From the NCBI GenBank assembly GCA_934376955.1, contig CAKRPJ010000005.1, positions 1-64,000 on the forward strand: DNA of 64,000 nt. The letters run 5' to 3'. A program made the position numbers and the translations under genes. Source of the stretch: CAKRPJ01 sp934376955 (GTDB lineage Bacteria > Bacillota > Clostridia > Lachnospirales > Lachnospiraceae). This document shows, piece by piece, positions 8,040 to 16,549 of this stretch. The number at the start of each line of letters is the position of its first letter. The stretch's first letter is position 1. The notes under the pieces were generated by a model. It was given only the letters and a program-made list of their open reading frames with translations, was not told where the DNA came from and did not search any database.

Positions 8040-8714
8040 ATGCCGCTTTATTTGGGAATGTTTATCAGTGTTGCCGCATACCTTTTAGGAATGTGGCTGA
8101 AAAAGAAACTTGGCTGGGCAGTTTTGAATCCCCTGCTCGTGGCTATATTATTGGTGATCCTGTTTTTAAAGCTTGCGGGGATCTCGTATGATGATTATAA
8201 CACCGGAGCATGCTATATCAGCTACTTTCTGACTCCGGCAACGGTTTGTCTTGCGATCCCTCTATATAAGCAGCTGGAGCTCTTAAAAAAGAACTTTATT
8301 GCGGTGATCCTTTCCATAACAGCAGGCGTTGCGGGAAGCGTCCTGAGTGTTTTTCTGATGTCGATGCTTTTCCGGCTGGAGCATGTCCATTATGTATCCC
8401 TGCTTCCGAAATCGATCACGACAGCGATCGGCATGGGAGTATCGGAGGAGGCTGGCGGTATCGTTACACTGACGGTCGTAAGCATTATCATCACGGGCAT
8501 CCTTGGAAATATTACGGCAGATGCATGGTTTAAATTGGTCGGCATCAAGCATCCGATCGCTAAGGGGCTTGCCATGGGAACTGCGGCCCATGCGATCGGA
8601 ACAGCGAAGGCCTTGGAAATGGGAGAAGCCGAGGGGGCAATGAGCAGCCTTTCTATCGCGGTTGCCGGGCTCATGACAGTAGTGGCAGCACCTTTAATGG
8701 CAGGATTGATCTAA
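8040..8714 (+). CDS. lrgB: LrgB family membrane protein
   Basis: A 224-residue protein with about six membrane helices, partner of LrgA. Family hallmarks are ATVCLAIPLYKQLELLKKN, LLPKSITTAIGMGVSEEAGG and HAIGTAKALEMGEAEGAMSSL, all present and in order. Together the pair is an LrgAB-type system (CidAB cannot be separated on sequence alone). No LytSR two-component regulator is encoded next to it in this window, so control is unclear. The nitroreductase gene follows after 25 bases and could be in the same transcript. Confidence 0.92.
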   Translation: MPLYLGMFISVAAYLLGMWLKKKLGWAVLNPLLVAILLVILFLKLAGISYDDYNTGACYISYFLTPATVCLAIPLYKQLELLKKNFIAVILSITAGVAGSVLSVFLMSMLFRLEHVHYVSLLPKSITTAIGMGVSEEAGGIVTLTVVSIIITGILGNITADAWFKLVGIKHPIAKGLAMGTAAHAIGTAKALEMGEAEGAMSSLSIAVAGLMTVVAAPLMAGLI

Positions 8715-8739
8715 GGACTGCAGGGGGGAGAGCAGGATT

Positions 8740-9510
8740 ATGGATATCTATAATGCGATTTTTAACCGGAGATCAGTAAGAAAATTTAAAATGGAGCCGG
8801 TGGAGGGCGGACTTTTAGTCATGCTCCGCAAATTTATTGCCAGCGCTGCGCTGCTGGACAAGGAATGTAATACGGAATTTGAGATATATGAACACTGGAA
8901 TCGGAAAGAGCGAATAAAAGGTCTGTGGAAGGTGGATGCACCGTATTATCTGGTTGTATATTGCGGAGACGGACATGCGGCCGCCAGAAATGCCGGCTAT
9001 ATGGCAGAACAGATCGTTCTTTATATGACCGCGAAGGGGCTTGGAAGCTGCTATCTTGGAGACACCCGGGCCGGTTCCGCCAAAAAGGACGATCTTGACC
9101 GGATCTTAGTGATCGGATTCGGCTATCCGGATGAGCCGCTTTACCGTAACTGTGATGAAGCACACCGCCTCCCGTTAAACCGCCTTTGTGTATACAAGGA
9201 GGAGCCGGCAACAGGAGTGAAGAAAATATTAGAAGCGGCAAGAATGGCGCCATCATCTTTAAATTCCCAGCCATGGAGATTTGTAGTATATTCTGACCGC
9301 ATCTATGTGTTTGCAAAAAAGGAGCTGCTCCCGCGTCCTGCGGCATTTCTTAAAATGAGAGATTTTGATATGGGGATCGTACTCTCCCATATCCTGCTCG
9401 CAGCGGAAGAATTGTGGATAAATCCGGAGCTCACAACAGAAGAACAGTTTTTAAAGAAAGCTTATAAGAACGGGGAGTACATTTGTACGATTAACTTTAA
9501 AAACGTTTAA
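8740..9510 (+). CDS. Nitroreductase family FMN protein
   Basis: A 256-residue flavoprotein of the nitroreductase fold. The N-terminal IFNRRSVRKFK is the FMN-phosphate binding segment; EAARMAPSSLNSQPWRFVVY is the second hallmark; AEQIVLYMTAKGLGSCYLGD lies between them. The order is unusual: the SSLNSQPW element, normally near residue 40, comes after the GLGSCYLG element, near residue 170, as in the two-half arrangement of putative TM nitroreductase families of clostridia. Likely reduces a quinone- or nitro-type substrate with NAD(P)H; substrate unknown. GGGGGGAGAGCAGGATT precedes ATG. Confidence 0.82.
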   Translation: MDIYNAIFNRRSVRKFKMEPVEGGLLVMLRKFIASAALLDKECNTEFEIYEHWNRKERIKGLWKVDAPYYLVVYCGDGHAAARNAGYMAEQIVLYMTAKGLGSCYLGDTRAGSAKKDDLDRILVIGFGYPDEPLYRNCDEAHRLPLNRLCVYKEEPATGVKKILEAARMAPSSLNSQPWRFVVYSDRIYVFAKKELLPRPAAFLKMRDFDMGIVLSHILLAAEELWINPELTTEEQFLKKAYKNGEYICTINFKNV

Positions 9511-9573
9511 AAGTCGCATTATTTTTCAGGAAATAAAAAAAGTGTAGAATATTTTTCTGAATCGTTTTTTGTC

Positions 9574-9602
9574 TTGAAAGGATAGAGCGAATATGATAAA
9601 AT
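9574..9602 (+). promoter_or_regulatory. pyrF promoter
   Basis: TTGAAA (9574-9579), 17-base gap, TAAAAT (9597-9602). Transcription would start near 9609, giving a leader of about 135 bases ahead of pyrF that contains an intrinsic terminator. Confidence 0.6.
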
Positions 9603-9680
9603 CTTATGAAAAGTATGAATAGCAGGCCACTAACGTGCAAAGATGCGAACTCGTATGAATAGCAGATTGTCGCAGGAGAC

Positions 9681-9719
9681 CGCATTCGGCGCGAGAATGT
9701 GCTTAGCACATTCTTTTTT
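9681..9719 (+). promoter_or_regulatory. Candidate transcription attenuator in the pyrF leader
   Basis: Terminator: GAATGTGC (9695-9702), loop TTA, GCACATTC (9706-9713), six T (9714-9719). An alternative stem can form upstream: CGCATTC (9681-9687) with GAATGTG (9695-9701), which uses the terminator's left arm and would prevent it. The structure sits between the promoter and the pyrF ribosome site (AAGGAGGATACC). No clear PyrR-binding motif is visible. A 12-base segment, TATGAATAGCAG, occurs twice in the leader (9613 and 9653 regions). That this switches pyr expression is inference. Confidence 0.55.
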
Positions 9720-9745
9720 ATGCATAGACACTTAAGGAGGATACC

Positions 9746-10663
9746 ATGATTAGTCAGCTCGTACAGAAGATCCAGAAAACAAAGGCACCTATCTGCGTTG
9801 GTCTTGACCCGATGCTTGGATATATTCCGTCTCACATTGTTCAGAAATCTTTTAATGAGTTTGGTGAGACATTAGAAGGAGCTGCAGATGCTATCTGGCA
9901 GTTCAATAAAGAAATTATTGATAATACTTATGATTTGATTCCCTCAGTGAAACCACAGATTGCGATGTATGAGCAGTTTGGCATTGAGGGTCTTAAAATA
10001 TATGCCCGCACGGTTGAATACTGTCAGCAGAAGGGACTTCTTGTGATCGGAGACGTTAAGCGTGGAGATATCGGTTCCACTTCATCTGCTTACGCAGTGG
10101 GACATATCGGCCGTGTGAAGGTTGGAAGCAATGTATGCTCCGGTTTCAATACAGATTTTATTACCGTTAATCCTTATCTGGGAACAGACGGAGTAAAGCC
10201 CTTTGTCAATGTCTGCAACGAGGAGGATCGCGGTCTGTTCGTTCTCGTAAAGACATCAAACCCCTCCAGTGGTGAATTTCAGGACAGACTGATCGATGGC
10301 AGACCGCTCTATGAGCTGGTTGCTGAAAAGGTCGTTGAATGGGGCTCTGAGAGCATGGACGGCGCTTACAGCAACGTAGGAGCCGTTGTCGGTGCAACTT
10401 ATCCGGAAATGAGTAAGATCCTCAGAAAGCTTATGCCGCATACCTACTTCTTAGTTCCGGGCTACGGAGCACAGGGCGGAACAGCAAAAGATCTTGCCCA
10501 TTGCTTCAATGAGGACGGACTCGGAGCAGTTGTCAATTCCTCCCGCGGCATTATCGCTGCCTATAAGCAGGAGAAATACGCAAAGTTTGGCCCTGAGCAT
10601 TTTGCAGAGGCATCCAGACAGGCTGTTATCGATATGATCGCTGACATCAACAGCGTTTTATAA
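9746..10663 (+). CDS. pyrF: Orotidine 5'-phosphate decarboxylase, type 2
   Basis: Last step of UMP synthesis: OMP to UMP plus CO2. 305 residues, the length of the type 2 subfamily. Catalytic core VIGDVKRGDIGSTSSAYA holds the Lys and Asp pair; the N-terminal PICVGLDPM, the phosphate-binding VPGYGAQGG and VVNSSRGIIAAY segments are intact. First gene of the cluster pyrF-pyrK-pyrD-pyrE. AAGGAGGATACC precedes ATG. A leader with an attenuator-like terminator lies upstream, and a hairpin plus a palindromic repeat (10669-10860) separates it from pyrK, so the two parts may be expressed at different levels. Confidence 0.96.
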   Translation: MISQLVQKIQKTKAPICVGLDPMLGYIPSHIVQKSFNEFGETLEGAADAIWQFNKEIIDNTYDLIPSVKPQIAMYEQFGIEGLKIYARTVEYCQQKGLLVIGDVKRGDIGSTSSAYAVGHIGRVKVGSNVCSGFNTDFITVNPYLGTDGVKPFVNVCNEEDRGLFVLVKTSNPSSGEFQDRLIDGRPLYELVAEKVVEWGSESMDGAYSNVGAVVGATYPEMSKILRKLMPHTYFLVPGYGAQGGTAKDLAHCFNEDGLGAVVNSSRGIIAAYKQEKYAKFGPEHFAEASRQAVIDMIADINSVL

Positions 10664-10668
10664 TGATG

Positions 10669-10727
10669 CCAAGGTAAAAAGGTCTAAACCCACATGAGCT
10701 TGCTCATAGGTGGGTGAAAGACCTTGG
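10669..10727. other. Long hairpin after pyrF
   Basis: Nested inverted repeats: CCAAGG...CCTTGG and AGGTCT...AGACCT outside, CCCACATGAGC...GCTCATAGGTGGG inside. No T-run follows. It could be an mRNA end-protecting or processing structure between pyrF and pyrK. Confidence 0.6.
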
Positions 10728-10753
10728 TACCCGCCCCGATATGAGCATAAAAG

Positions 10754-10860
10754 TGGGATGATAATCCCACGATATGCGAATATTGGGTAGGATTGTTAGA
10801 GTGCGCAGCACGGAACAATCCGCAGGCATCAAAATCGGGGGCTTTTGACTCCGATATCAT
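10754..10860. repeat. Dispersed palindromic repeat family 2, copy A
   Basis: Shares its order of motifs with 42400-42504: GATAATCC, ACGATATGCGAATAT, GAGTGCGCAGCACG, ATCAAAAT, TTTGACTCCGATATCAT. Part of it also matches 49564-49617 inverted. Contains hairpins GGGAT-GATA-ATCCC, GGATTGTT...AACAATCC with inner GTGC-GCA-GCAC. It ends about 30 bases before the pyrK start codon. Confidence 0.85.
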
Positions 10861-10889
10861 TATATATAGATATATAGAAGGAGGAAACC

Positions 10890-11744
10890 ATGACACAGAA
10901 AAAGGTAAGAGTATCTGTTCACAAGCAGGAAAAGCTTGCAGACGGTATCTACAGTATGTGGCTGGACGCTCCCGAGCTGGCAAAAGAGTCAGTACCGGGA
11001 CAGTTTATTGCTGTTTATACCAATGACAAATCCAAGCTTCTTCCGAGACCCATCAGTATTTGTGAGGCCGATAAAGAAAACGGAAGACTGAGGATCGTTT
11101 ATCGTATTGCCGGCGCCGGAACACTGGAGCTTTCCGGATATGGTGCAGGCGCTATGCTCGATATTATGGGGCCGCTGGGAAATGGTTTCCCGCTGAAGGA
11201 TAAAAAAGCATTTTTGATCGGCGGAGGAATCGGAATCCCGCCAATGCTCGAGCTGGCAAAGAATTTAGATTGTGAAAAAACAGCAGTTCTCGGTTACCGC
11301 GATGCCGATACATTCTTAGCAGATGAGATCGGAAAGTATGCCAATGTCGTACTTGCCACAGAGGATGGAAGTGTCGGTACAAAGGGAAATGTGATCGACG
11401 CCATCCGTGCAAAGGGCTTAAAAGCAGATGTGATCTACGCCTGCGGCCCGACTCCGATGCTAAAGGCACTGAAGGCTTATGCAGCAGAGAATGGGATCGA
11501 ATGCTGGATCTCCCTAGAAGAAAAAATGGCCTGCGGGATCGGTGCATGTCTCGGATGCGTATGCCATACAAAGGATATCGATTCCCACAGCAATGTCAGA
11601 AATACAAGGATCTGTAAGGACGGGCCGGTATTCCCTGCCGAGGCAGTTGAGCTTCTTACGGTAGAGGAACAGCGGGAGAGGATCGCAAGCGGTCATCAGA
11701 CAGAAACCTGTGCTTGCAGCAGAGTAAAGATCAAGGAGGATTAG
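10890..11744 (+). CDS. pyrK: Dihydroorotate dehydrogenase electron-transfer subunit
   Basis: FAD and 2Fe-2S subunit that passes electrons from PyrD-1B dihydroorotate dehydrogenase to NAD. 284 residues. FAD site LLPRPISICEAD (about 51-62), pyridine nucleotide segment FLIGGGIGIPPMLELA (about 109-124), late YACGPTPMLKAL, and the cluster cysteines in CGIGACLGCVCH plus a later RICKDGPVF Cys. AGAAGGAGGAAACC precedes ATG. pyrD starts 3 bases after its stop; the two proteins form the heterotetramer. Confidence 0.95.
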   Translation: MTQKKVRVSVHKQEKLADGIYSMWLDAPELAKESVPGQFIAVYTNDKSKLLPRPISICEADKENGRLRIVYRIAGAGTLELSGYGAGAMLDIMGPLGNGFPLKDKKAFLIGGGIGIPPMLELAKNLDCEKTAVLGYRDADTFLADEIGKYANVVLATEDGSVGTKGNVIDAIRAKGLKADVIYACGPTPMLKALKAYAAENGIECWISLEEKMACGIGACLGCVCHTKDIDSHSNVRNTRICKDGPVFPAEAVELLTVEEQRERIASGHQTETCACSRVKIKED

Positions 11745-11746
11745 GC

Positions 11747-12649
11747 ATGAATACAAAGGTAAATCTGGCTGGAGTTGAGCTTAAGAATCCGGTTATGACC
11801 TGTTCCGGTACCTTTGGATCCGGAATGGAATATGGAGAGATGATCGACCTGAACCGGCTGGGTGCGGTCGTTACAAAGGGGATCGCAAACGTTCCGTGGC
11901 CGGGAAATCCGACCCCACGTGTTGCCGAGGTGTACGGCGGCATGCTCAATGCCATCGGCCTTCAGGGCCCGGGCGTGGACGTCTTTATGGAACGCGATAT
12001 TCCGTTTTTAAAGCAGTATGATACAAAGATCATTGCCAACGTATGCGGAAAAACAAAAGAGGACTATGTGGATGTTGTAGAGCGTCTGAGTGAAACAGAT
12101 GTGGATATGCTGGAGATCAATATTTCCTGTCCGAATGTCAAGGCCGGAGGAATTGCCTTCGGTCAGAAGGCAGGTGCGGCAGAGGATATTACTAAAGCGG
12201 TGAAGCGCGTATCGAAAAAGCCAATTATCATGAAGCTTTCTCCGAACGTAACCGATATCACCGAGATGGCAAAAGCGGTCGAAGCCGGCGGAGCCGATGT
12301 AGTTTCTCTTATCAATACGCTCACTGCAATGAAGATCGACATTCACAAGAGAACCTTCGCCCTTGCCAATAAGACCGGAGGAATGTCCGGCCCGGCTGTA
12401 AAACCGGTGGCAGTCCGCATGGTATATCAGGTCGCAAATGCGGTAAAGATCCCGATCATCGGGATGGGCGGCATTATGAATGCGGAGGATGCTCTGGAGT
12501 TTATCCTTGCCGGAGCAACAGCAGTTGCAGTAGGAACCGGAAATTTCATCGATCCTTACACGACAGTCAACGTCGTAAAGGGAATCGAGGAATATATGGA
12601 GCGCTATCATGTAGAGGACATCAACGAGCTGGTCGGCGCAGTAAAATAA
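11747..12649 (+). CDS. pyrD: Dihydroorotate dehydrogenase 1B, catalytic subunit
   Basis: Oxidises dihydroorotate to orotate using FMN. 300 residues. CSGTFGSGMEYGEM at the N-terminus, the substrate loop LEINISCPNVKAGG with the class 1 catalytic Cys, MKLSPNVTDI, and the FMN-phosphate segments IIGMGGIMNAEDALEF and AVAVGTGNF are all in place. I set the start at 11747, where AAGGAGGATTAGGC precedes ATG; the longer open frame from 11714 overlaps pyrK and has no ribosome site. Its dependence on PyrK next door marks it as the NAD-linked type. Confidence 0.96.
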   Translation: MNTKVNLAGVELKNPVMTCSGTFGSGMEYGEMIDLNRLGAVVTKGIANVPWPGNPTPRVAEVYGGMLNAIGLQGPGVDVFMERDIPFLKQYDTKIIANVCGKTKEDYVDVVERLSETDVDMLEINISCPNVKAGGIAFGQKAGAAEDITKAVKRVSKKPIIMKLSPNVTDITEMAKAVEAGGADVVSLINTLTAMKIDIHKRTFALANKTGGMSGPAVKPVAVRMVYQVANAVKIPIIGMGGIMNAEDALEFILAGATAVAVGTGNFIDPYTTVNVVKGIEEYMERYHVEDINELVGAVK

Positions 12650-12683
12650 GAGCAGCAGAAAATAGATACGAAAGGAAACGGAT

Positions 12684-13361
12684 ATGGAACAGTATAAGAA
12701 AGAATTTATTGAGTTCATGGTTGAGAGCCAAGTGCTGAAATTTGGTGAGTTTACGTTAAAGAGCGGAAGAAAATCCCCGTTTTTTATGAACGCAGGCGCT
12801 TACGTAACAGGAACCCAGCTTCGTAAGCTCGGAGAATACTACGCAAAGGCGATCTACGACAATTACGGTCTGGATTTTGACGTATTATTCGGGCCGGCCT
12901 ACAAGGGCATCCCGCTGACCGTTGCTACAACAATGGCGATCAGCGAGCTTTACGGAAAAGATATCCGTTACTGCTCCAACAGAAAAGAGGAGAAGGATCA
13001 CGGCGATACCGGTATCTTACTGGGCTCCAAATTAAAGGATGGGGATCGCGTCGTTATTATCGAGGACGTTACGACCTCCGGAAAATCCATCGAGGAGACA
13101 TACCCGATCCTGAAGGCACAGGCTGATGTGGATGTAAAGGGTCTTATCGTTTCTTTAAACCGTCAGGAGGTTGGCAAGAGCGGTAATAAGGTTGCCTTAG
13201 ATGAGATCAAGGAGCTGTACGGCTTCAACACGGCTGCTATCGTAACAATGGACGAGGTGGTTGAGTGCCTTTACAATAAAGAGGTAAAGGGCCAGATCGT
13301 GATCGATGATGAGCTTAAGGCTGCCATTGACGCATACTACGCTCAGTATGGTGTAAAATAA
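12684..13361 (+). CDS. pyrE: Orotate phosphoribosyltransferase
   Basis: Joins orotate and PRPP to form OMP. 225 residues, slightly longer than the E. coli enzyme, typical of clostridial PyrE. SGRKSPFFMNAG at residues 27-38, the flexible catalytic loop NRKEEKDHGDTG, and the PRPP-binding VVIIEDVTTSGKSI are intact. AAAGGAAACGGAT precedes ATG. Only 34 bases separate it from pyrD. A 49-residue membrane protein gene follows in the same transcript, and then a strong terminator at 13541-13581. Confidence 0.96.
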   Translation: MEQYKKEFIEFMVESQVLKFGEFTLKSGRKSPFFMNAGAYVTGTQLRKLGEYYAKAIYDNYGLDFDVLFGPAYKGIPLTVATTMAISELYGKDIRYCSNRKEEKDHGDTGILLGSKLKDGDRVVIIEDVTTSGKSIEETYPILKAQADVDVKGLIVSLNRQEVGKSGNKVALDEIKELYGFNTAAIVTMDEVVECLYNKEVKGQIVIDDELKAAIDAYYAQYGVK

Positions 13362-13373
13362 AGGAGAGATTCC

Positions 13374-13523
13374 ATGGAGAAGGTTTATAATACCATGAGA
13401 AATGCAGGAGCTGCCAGTATTGCTGTCGGTATCGTGATCACAGCTATCGGCGTAGCTGCCGGGATCATCACCATCATCAATGGTGCATTGCTCCTTAAGA
13501 GAAAATCTGAAATAATGTTTTAG
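13374..13523 (+). CDS. 49-residue membrane protein at the end of the pyr operon
   Basis: ATG at 13374 follows AAGGAGAGATTCC, a near-ideal ribosome site, 12 bases after the pyrE stop. The product begins MEKVYNTMRNAGAAS, has one or two hydrophobic stretches (IAVGIVITAIGVAAGIITII, then NGALLL) and a basic tail LKRKSEIMF. It lies between pyrE and the operon terminator, so it is co-transcribed. No function known to me; it may be a small membrane peptide, with the operon position hinting at pyrimidine or uracil transport or regulation only by association. Confidence 0.7.
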   Translation: MEKVYNTMRNAGAASIAVGIVITAIGVAAGIITIINGALLLKRKSEIMF

Positions 13524-13540
13524 TTAATAGTTTTACATAA

Positions 13541-13581
13541 GATAAGATGCTGTCCTTTTGATGGCATCTTATCTGTGCTTT
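13541..13581 (+). terminator. Terminator of the pyr operon
   Basis: Ten-base-pair perfect stem GATAAGATGC (13541-13550) and GCATCTTATC (13564-13573), 13-base loop, then GTGCTTTT. Located 18 bases after the small membrane protein gene. Confidence 0.8.
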
Positions 13582-13651
13582 TAATATAAAGCAGGATGAT
13601 CCCGCCCTTTTGGGCGGAAGGACGAAAGTAATCGATAATGGAGATCAGACT

Positions 13652-14116
13652 ATGAAAAAAAACAGACACCGGAAATTGGGAATTGTGTGTTTTGTCCTGT
13701 ATCTGGTTCTGCTCACATATTTTTTGTTTTTTGCCGAAGAAATGGGGAGAAGTCCCGGAAACAGGCAGGGCTATACGTACAACCTTGTTTTGTTTAAGGA
13801 GATAAAAAGATTTTGGATGTACCGGAGAACACTTGGCTTCCGAGCCGTATTTTTAAATCTTGTCGGAAATATGCTGGCATTTATGCCCTTCGGATTCTGT
13901 ATTCCGGAGATATGGGATGAGGTCAATCAGTGGTATACGGTGACGTTTCTGGGATTTATATTCAGCCTGTGCATCGAGACAACACAGCTTGTCTGCCGGG
14001 TCGGAAGCTTTGATGTAGATGATCTGCTTTTAAACACCATCGGTGCGTTGGCAGGATTTGTAGCCTTTACGCTGGCAAAAGGAGTGTGGAATAAATACCG
14101 TGGAACGGATCGGTAA
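13652..14116 (+). CDS. VanZ-like family membrane protein
   Basis: A 154-residue membrane protein with four predicted helices. The signature NLVGNMLAFMPFGFCIPEIW and the later SLCIETTQLVCRVGSFDVDDLLLNTIGALAGF are the VanZ-like family core. VanZ itself gives low teicoplanin resistance; most clostridial relatives have no assigned role. I prefer ATG 13652 (after AATGGAGATCAGACT) to the in-frame ATG at 13610, which sits in a GCCC-TTTT-GGGC hairpin without a ribosome site. Its end overlaps the next gene by 17 bases. Confidence 0.85.
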   Translation: MKKNRHRKLGIVCFVLYLVLLTYFLFFAEEMGRSPGNRQGYTYNLVLFKEIKRFWMYRRTLGFRAVFLNLVGNMLAFMPFGFCIPEIWDEVNQWYTVTFLGFIFSLCIETTQLVCRVGSFDVDDLLLNTIGALAGFVAFTLAKGVWNKYRGTDR

Positions 14117-14417
14117 TAAAGTATCTTATATTAAAAAACCCTTTGCAAAGTCCAGCTTTCCCTCCGCCCTTTTAGCGGCGGCAGCTCTCTGCTTTATGAC
14201 GATCTCCTTGTGGCTTGCCTATAAGACACAAGGGAACGCATCCCTGTTTGCAGCGGCTTTGGGTTTTTGCAGTATCGTTACCGCAGCGGCATCCCTTATT
14301 TACGGGATCCTTGCCCTGCTGGAAAAAGAAAAGAACTATCGGATCGCTAAGGTAAGTACGGCAATGGCAGGCATTGAGATACTTATCTGGCTGATTATTA
14401 TTGTTATCGCTTTGTAA
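14100..14417 (+). CDS. Small three-helix membrane protein, function unknown
   Basis: A 105-residue protein beginning at GTG 14100, overlapping the VanZ-like gene by 17 bases, with GGAG about 15 bases upstream. After a polar N-terminus (about 1-20) it has three hydrophobic helices (about 22-42, 48-72, 82-105) with a short basic loop EKEKNYRIAKVST between the last two. It resembles a DUF6142-type clostridial family, which I name with caution. The overlap on one side and 20-base gap to the M29 peptidase on the other argue for one operon of three genes. Confidence 0.7.
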   Translation: MERIGNKVSYIKKPFAKSSFPSALLAAAALCFMTISLWLAYKTQGNASLFAAALGFCSIVTAAASLIYGILALLEKEKNYRIAKVSTAMAGIEILIWLIIIVIAL

Positions 14418-14437
14418 TAAGGCAGAACGGAGGTAAA

Positions 14438-16534
14438 ATGGAGGAACAGCTTATCAGAGAGCGTTATGAGCTTTCCATGGCACGGATCCGCAGATTTCAG
14501 GATGAGGATACGGTACGGGAGCCATACCGCAGTTACTTTAAAAAAATATCGGAATTTATCGGCCTCTGCGGCTCTGTCATGGAAGCGGTAACAGACGGCT
14601 CAATCAAACAGTGGGGATCCGAGCGTCTTTCTTCCGTCAATGGAAAACTGTATGAGGATATCGTGGGGGAAAGCTATGCGGTAAGCTATGGAAATCCGGC
14701 ATACGCGGCAGCTGTGCTGGGGGAAAAGCTGGGACAGCTTCTTTGCTTCCTTTATGCAGAGATCCGAGGCGACATCGTATATGCTTTTGAGGGGCGCATG
14801 CTGGATATGGTGATCTACAATGAAGCGCTTATCGAGATATACAATCTTTTCGAGGAGGATGAAAAGCCGTCGGAAAAGCAGGTGCAGGATGTTCTTTACT
14901 GGTGCATCAGCGACTACTGTGATGTGACCCTGACATACCGGATCAGAGAAGCATTGGATCCGTCCCTTGATCTGGCAAGACGGATCATCATGGAAAGTGA
15001 TCTGAACGACCTCTCTTATCTGTACCGCTTCGGTGAGTATATCTCCGATGAAGAAATAAAGCTTGCCTCCTTTCTGAACCGGCTTCCGATCGAGACGATA
15101 CGCCGCATGGCCGATACATTTACAGAGGGCTATATAAAGGGCTTTGAGGTGACCGGACGCGACCTTTCCGCCAAAAAGACGGTTTCCATCCGATATCCTT
15201 TAGGCTTTGAACGGATGATCCGGGAGGCGGTGAAAAATTTTGAACAGCGTGGGCTTTATGTGATCTTCTGCCGGGCTGCTGTGGGCAGCCTTAACCGAAA
15301 TCCGGCGGGGCGTGCCGGATATTGCTCCTCCTCACCGAATAAGCAGTACGATTATGACCACAGATATGACTCTGCTCTTTTTATGGATAAGGCATTCCGT
15401 GACAGAAAGCTTGCTGTTTTAAAAACAGGCTACGAGGAGTATCGCAAAGAGGCGGCGGAATATGCAGGGCCGGCAGTCGTTGAAACCTTCGGAGAAGAAG
15501 GTTTTGCCCCCGTAAATAAAGCACAGGCATGGTCATTTACGGAAAAACAGCAGAAGCTTTACTTGGAATACAGAAACATGTCCATGCCGATCGTAAACCA
15601 GTATATTCCGGGGGATGAGACAAGCTTTACGATCATTGCATTTCCTGTGCCGTCCATCGGAGCTGACTTTGAGGAGATCTTTAAGGAAACGATCAAGATC
15701 AATACGCTGGACTATGAGAAATACAGAAAGCTTCAGCAGACACTGATCGATGTGCTGGATACCGCAGATCATGTCGAAGTCCTCGGGAGAGGGAATAACA
15801 GAACCCGTATGCATGTAGAACTGATGAAGCTTACGGATCCGGATCGGCAGACAAGGTTTGAAAACTGCGTTGCAGACGTGAATATACCGGTCGGAGAGGT
15901 ATTTACATCTCCGAAGCTTTCCGGAACAAACGGGCTTCTCAATGTGGAAAGTGTTTATATCGGGGATATCTGCTTTAAAAATCTCACGATGGAATTTAAG
16001 GATGGCTGGGTCGTTTCTGCCGCCTGTGACAATTTCTTAGAAAAGCTTTCCGATACATGTACGGAAACAGAAAAACAGGAGGCTCTGGAGGCCGGCAGAA
16101 AACTGGTGATCCAGGAGATCATGAACCAGCACGAGCGTCTTCCGCTGGGCGAATTTGCCATCGGCACCAACACAACGGCTTATGCGATGGCAGAAAGCTT
16201 TGGGATCATCGACCGGCTTCCGATCCTGATCGTGGAAAAGATGGGGCCGCATTTTGCGGTAGGAGACACCTGCTACAGCTGGTCGGAGGATACGCCTGTG
16301 TATAATCCGGACGGAAAAGAGATCATATCCAGAGATAACGAGGTATCCCTGCTCCGCAAGGAAGACCCGTCAAAGGCATACTTTGGTGTCCACACAGATA
16401 TCACGATCCCATACCGAGAGCTGGGTGAGATCGCCGCTGTCGCTAAGGACGGAAGCAGAAAACTTATCATCGAGAATGGAAGATTTGTACTTCCGGGACT
16501 GGATGAGTTGAATCAGGCACTTGACGGAAAGTAA
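14438..16534 (+). CDS. M29-family (AmpS/PepS-type) aminopeptidase with long N-terminal region
   Basis: A 698-residue protein. The C-terminal third is an M29 metallo-aminopeptidase: DVNIPVGEVFTSPKLSGTNG with the metal-ligand Glu, LPLGEFAIGTNTTAYAMAES, LPILIVEKMGPHFAVGDTCY with a His ligand, and HTDITIPY. Canonical M29 enzymes have about 370-410 residues; here about 300 extra residues precede, mostly helical and of unknown role, with no signal peptide or membrane segment. Expected to release N-terminal amino acids in the cytoplasm. GGAGGTAAA precedes ATG. The purE -35 box lies inside its last codons. Confidence 0.82.
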   Translation: MEEQLIRERYELSMARIRRFQDEDTVREPYRSYFKKISEFIGLCGSVMEAVTDGSIKQWGSERLSSVNGKLYEDIVGESYAVSYGNPAYAAAVLGEKLGQLLCFLYAEIRGDIVYAFEGRMLDMVIYNEALIEIYNLFEEDEKPSEKQVQDVLYWCISDYCDVTLTYRIREALDPSLDLARRIIMESDLNDLSYLYRFGEYISDEEIKLASFLNRLPIETIRRMADTFTEGYIKGFEVTGRDLSAKKTVSIRYPLGFERMIREAVKNFEQRGLYVIFCRAAVGSLNRNPAGRAGYCSSSPNKQYDYDHRYDSALFMDKAFRDRKLAVLKTGYEEYRKEAAEYAGPAVVETFGEEGFAPVNKAQAWSFTEKQQKLYLEYRNMSMPIVNQYIPGDETSFTIIAFPVPSIGADFEEIFKETIKINTLDYEKYRKLQQTLIDVLDTADHVEVLGRGNNRTRMHVELMKLTDPDRQTRFENCVADVNIPVGEVFTSPKLSGTNGLLNVESVYIGDICFKNLTMEFKDGWVVSAACDNFLEKLSDTCTETEKQEALEAGRKLVIQEIMNQHERLPLGEFAIGTNTTAYAMAESFGIIDRLPILIVEKMGPHFAVGDTCYSWSEDTPVYNPDGKEIISRDNEVSLLRKEDPSKAYFGVHTDITIPYRELGEIAAVAKDGSRKLIIENGRFVLPGLDELNQALDGK

Positions 16535-16549
16535 AAAAGCTAGTATTAT
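16521..16549 (+). promoter_or_regulatory. Promoter of the pur operon
   Basis: TTGACG (16521-16526), 17-base gap, TATTAT (16544-16549). The -35 box overlaps the last codons of the upstream aminopeptidase (Leu-Asp-Gly-Lys-stop). The -10 box forms part of the left arm of an inverted repeat described separately. Confidence 0.65.

Noticed and set aside
12008..12718. Minus-strand open frame of 236 codons opposite pyrD
   Set aside because: Shadow of a confirmed gene; protein has no family features.
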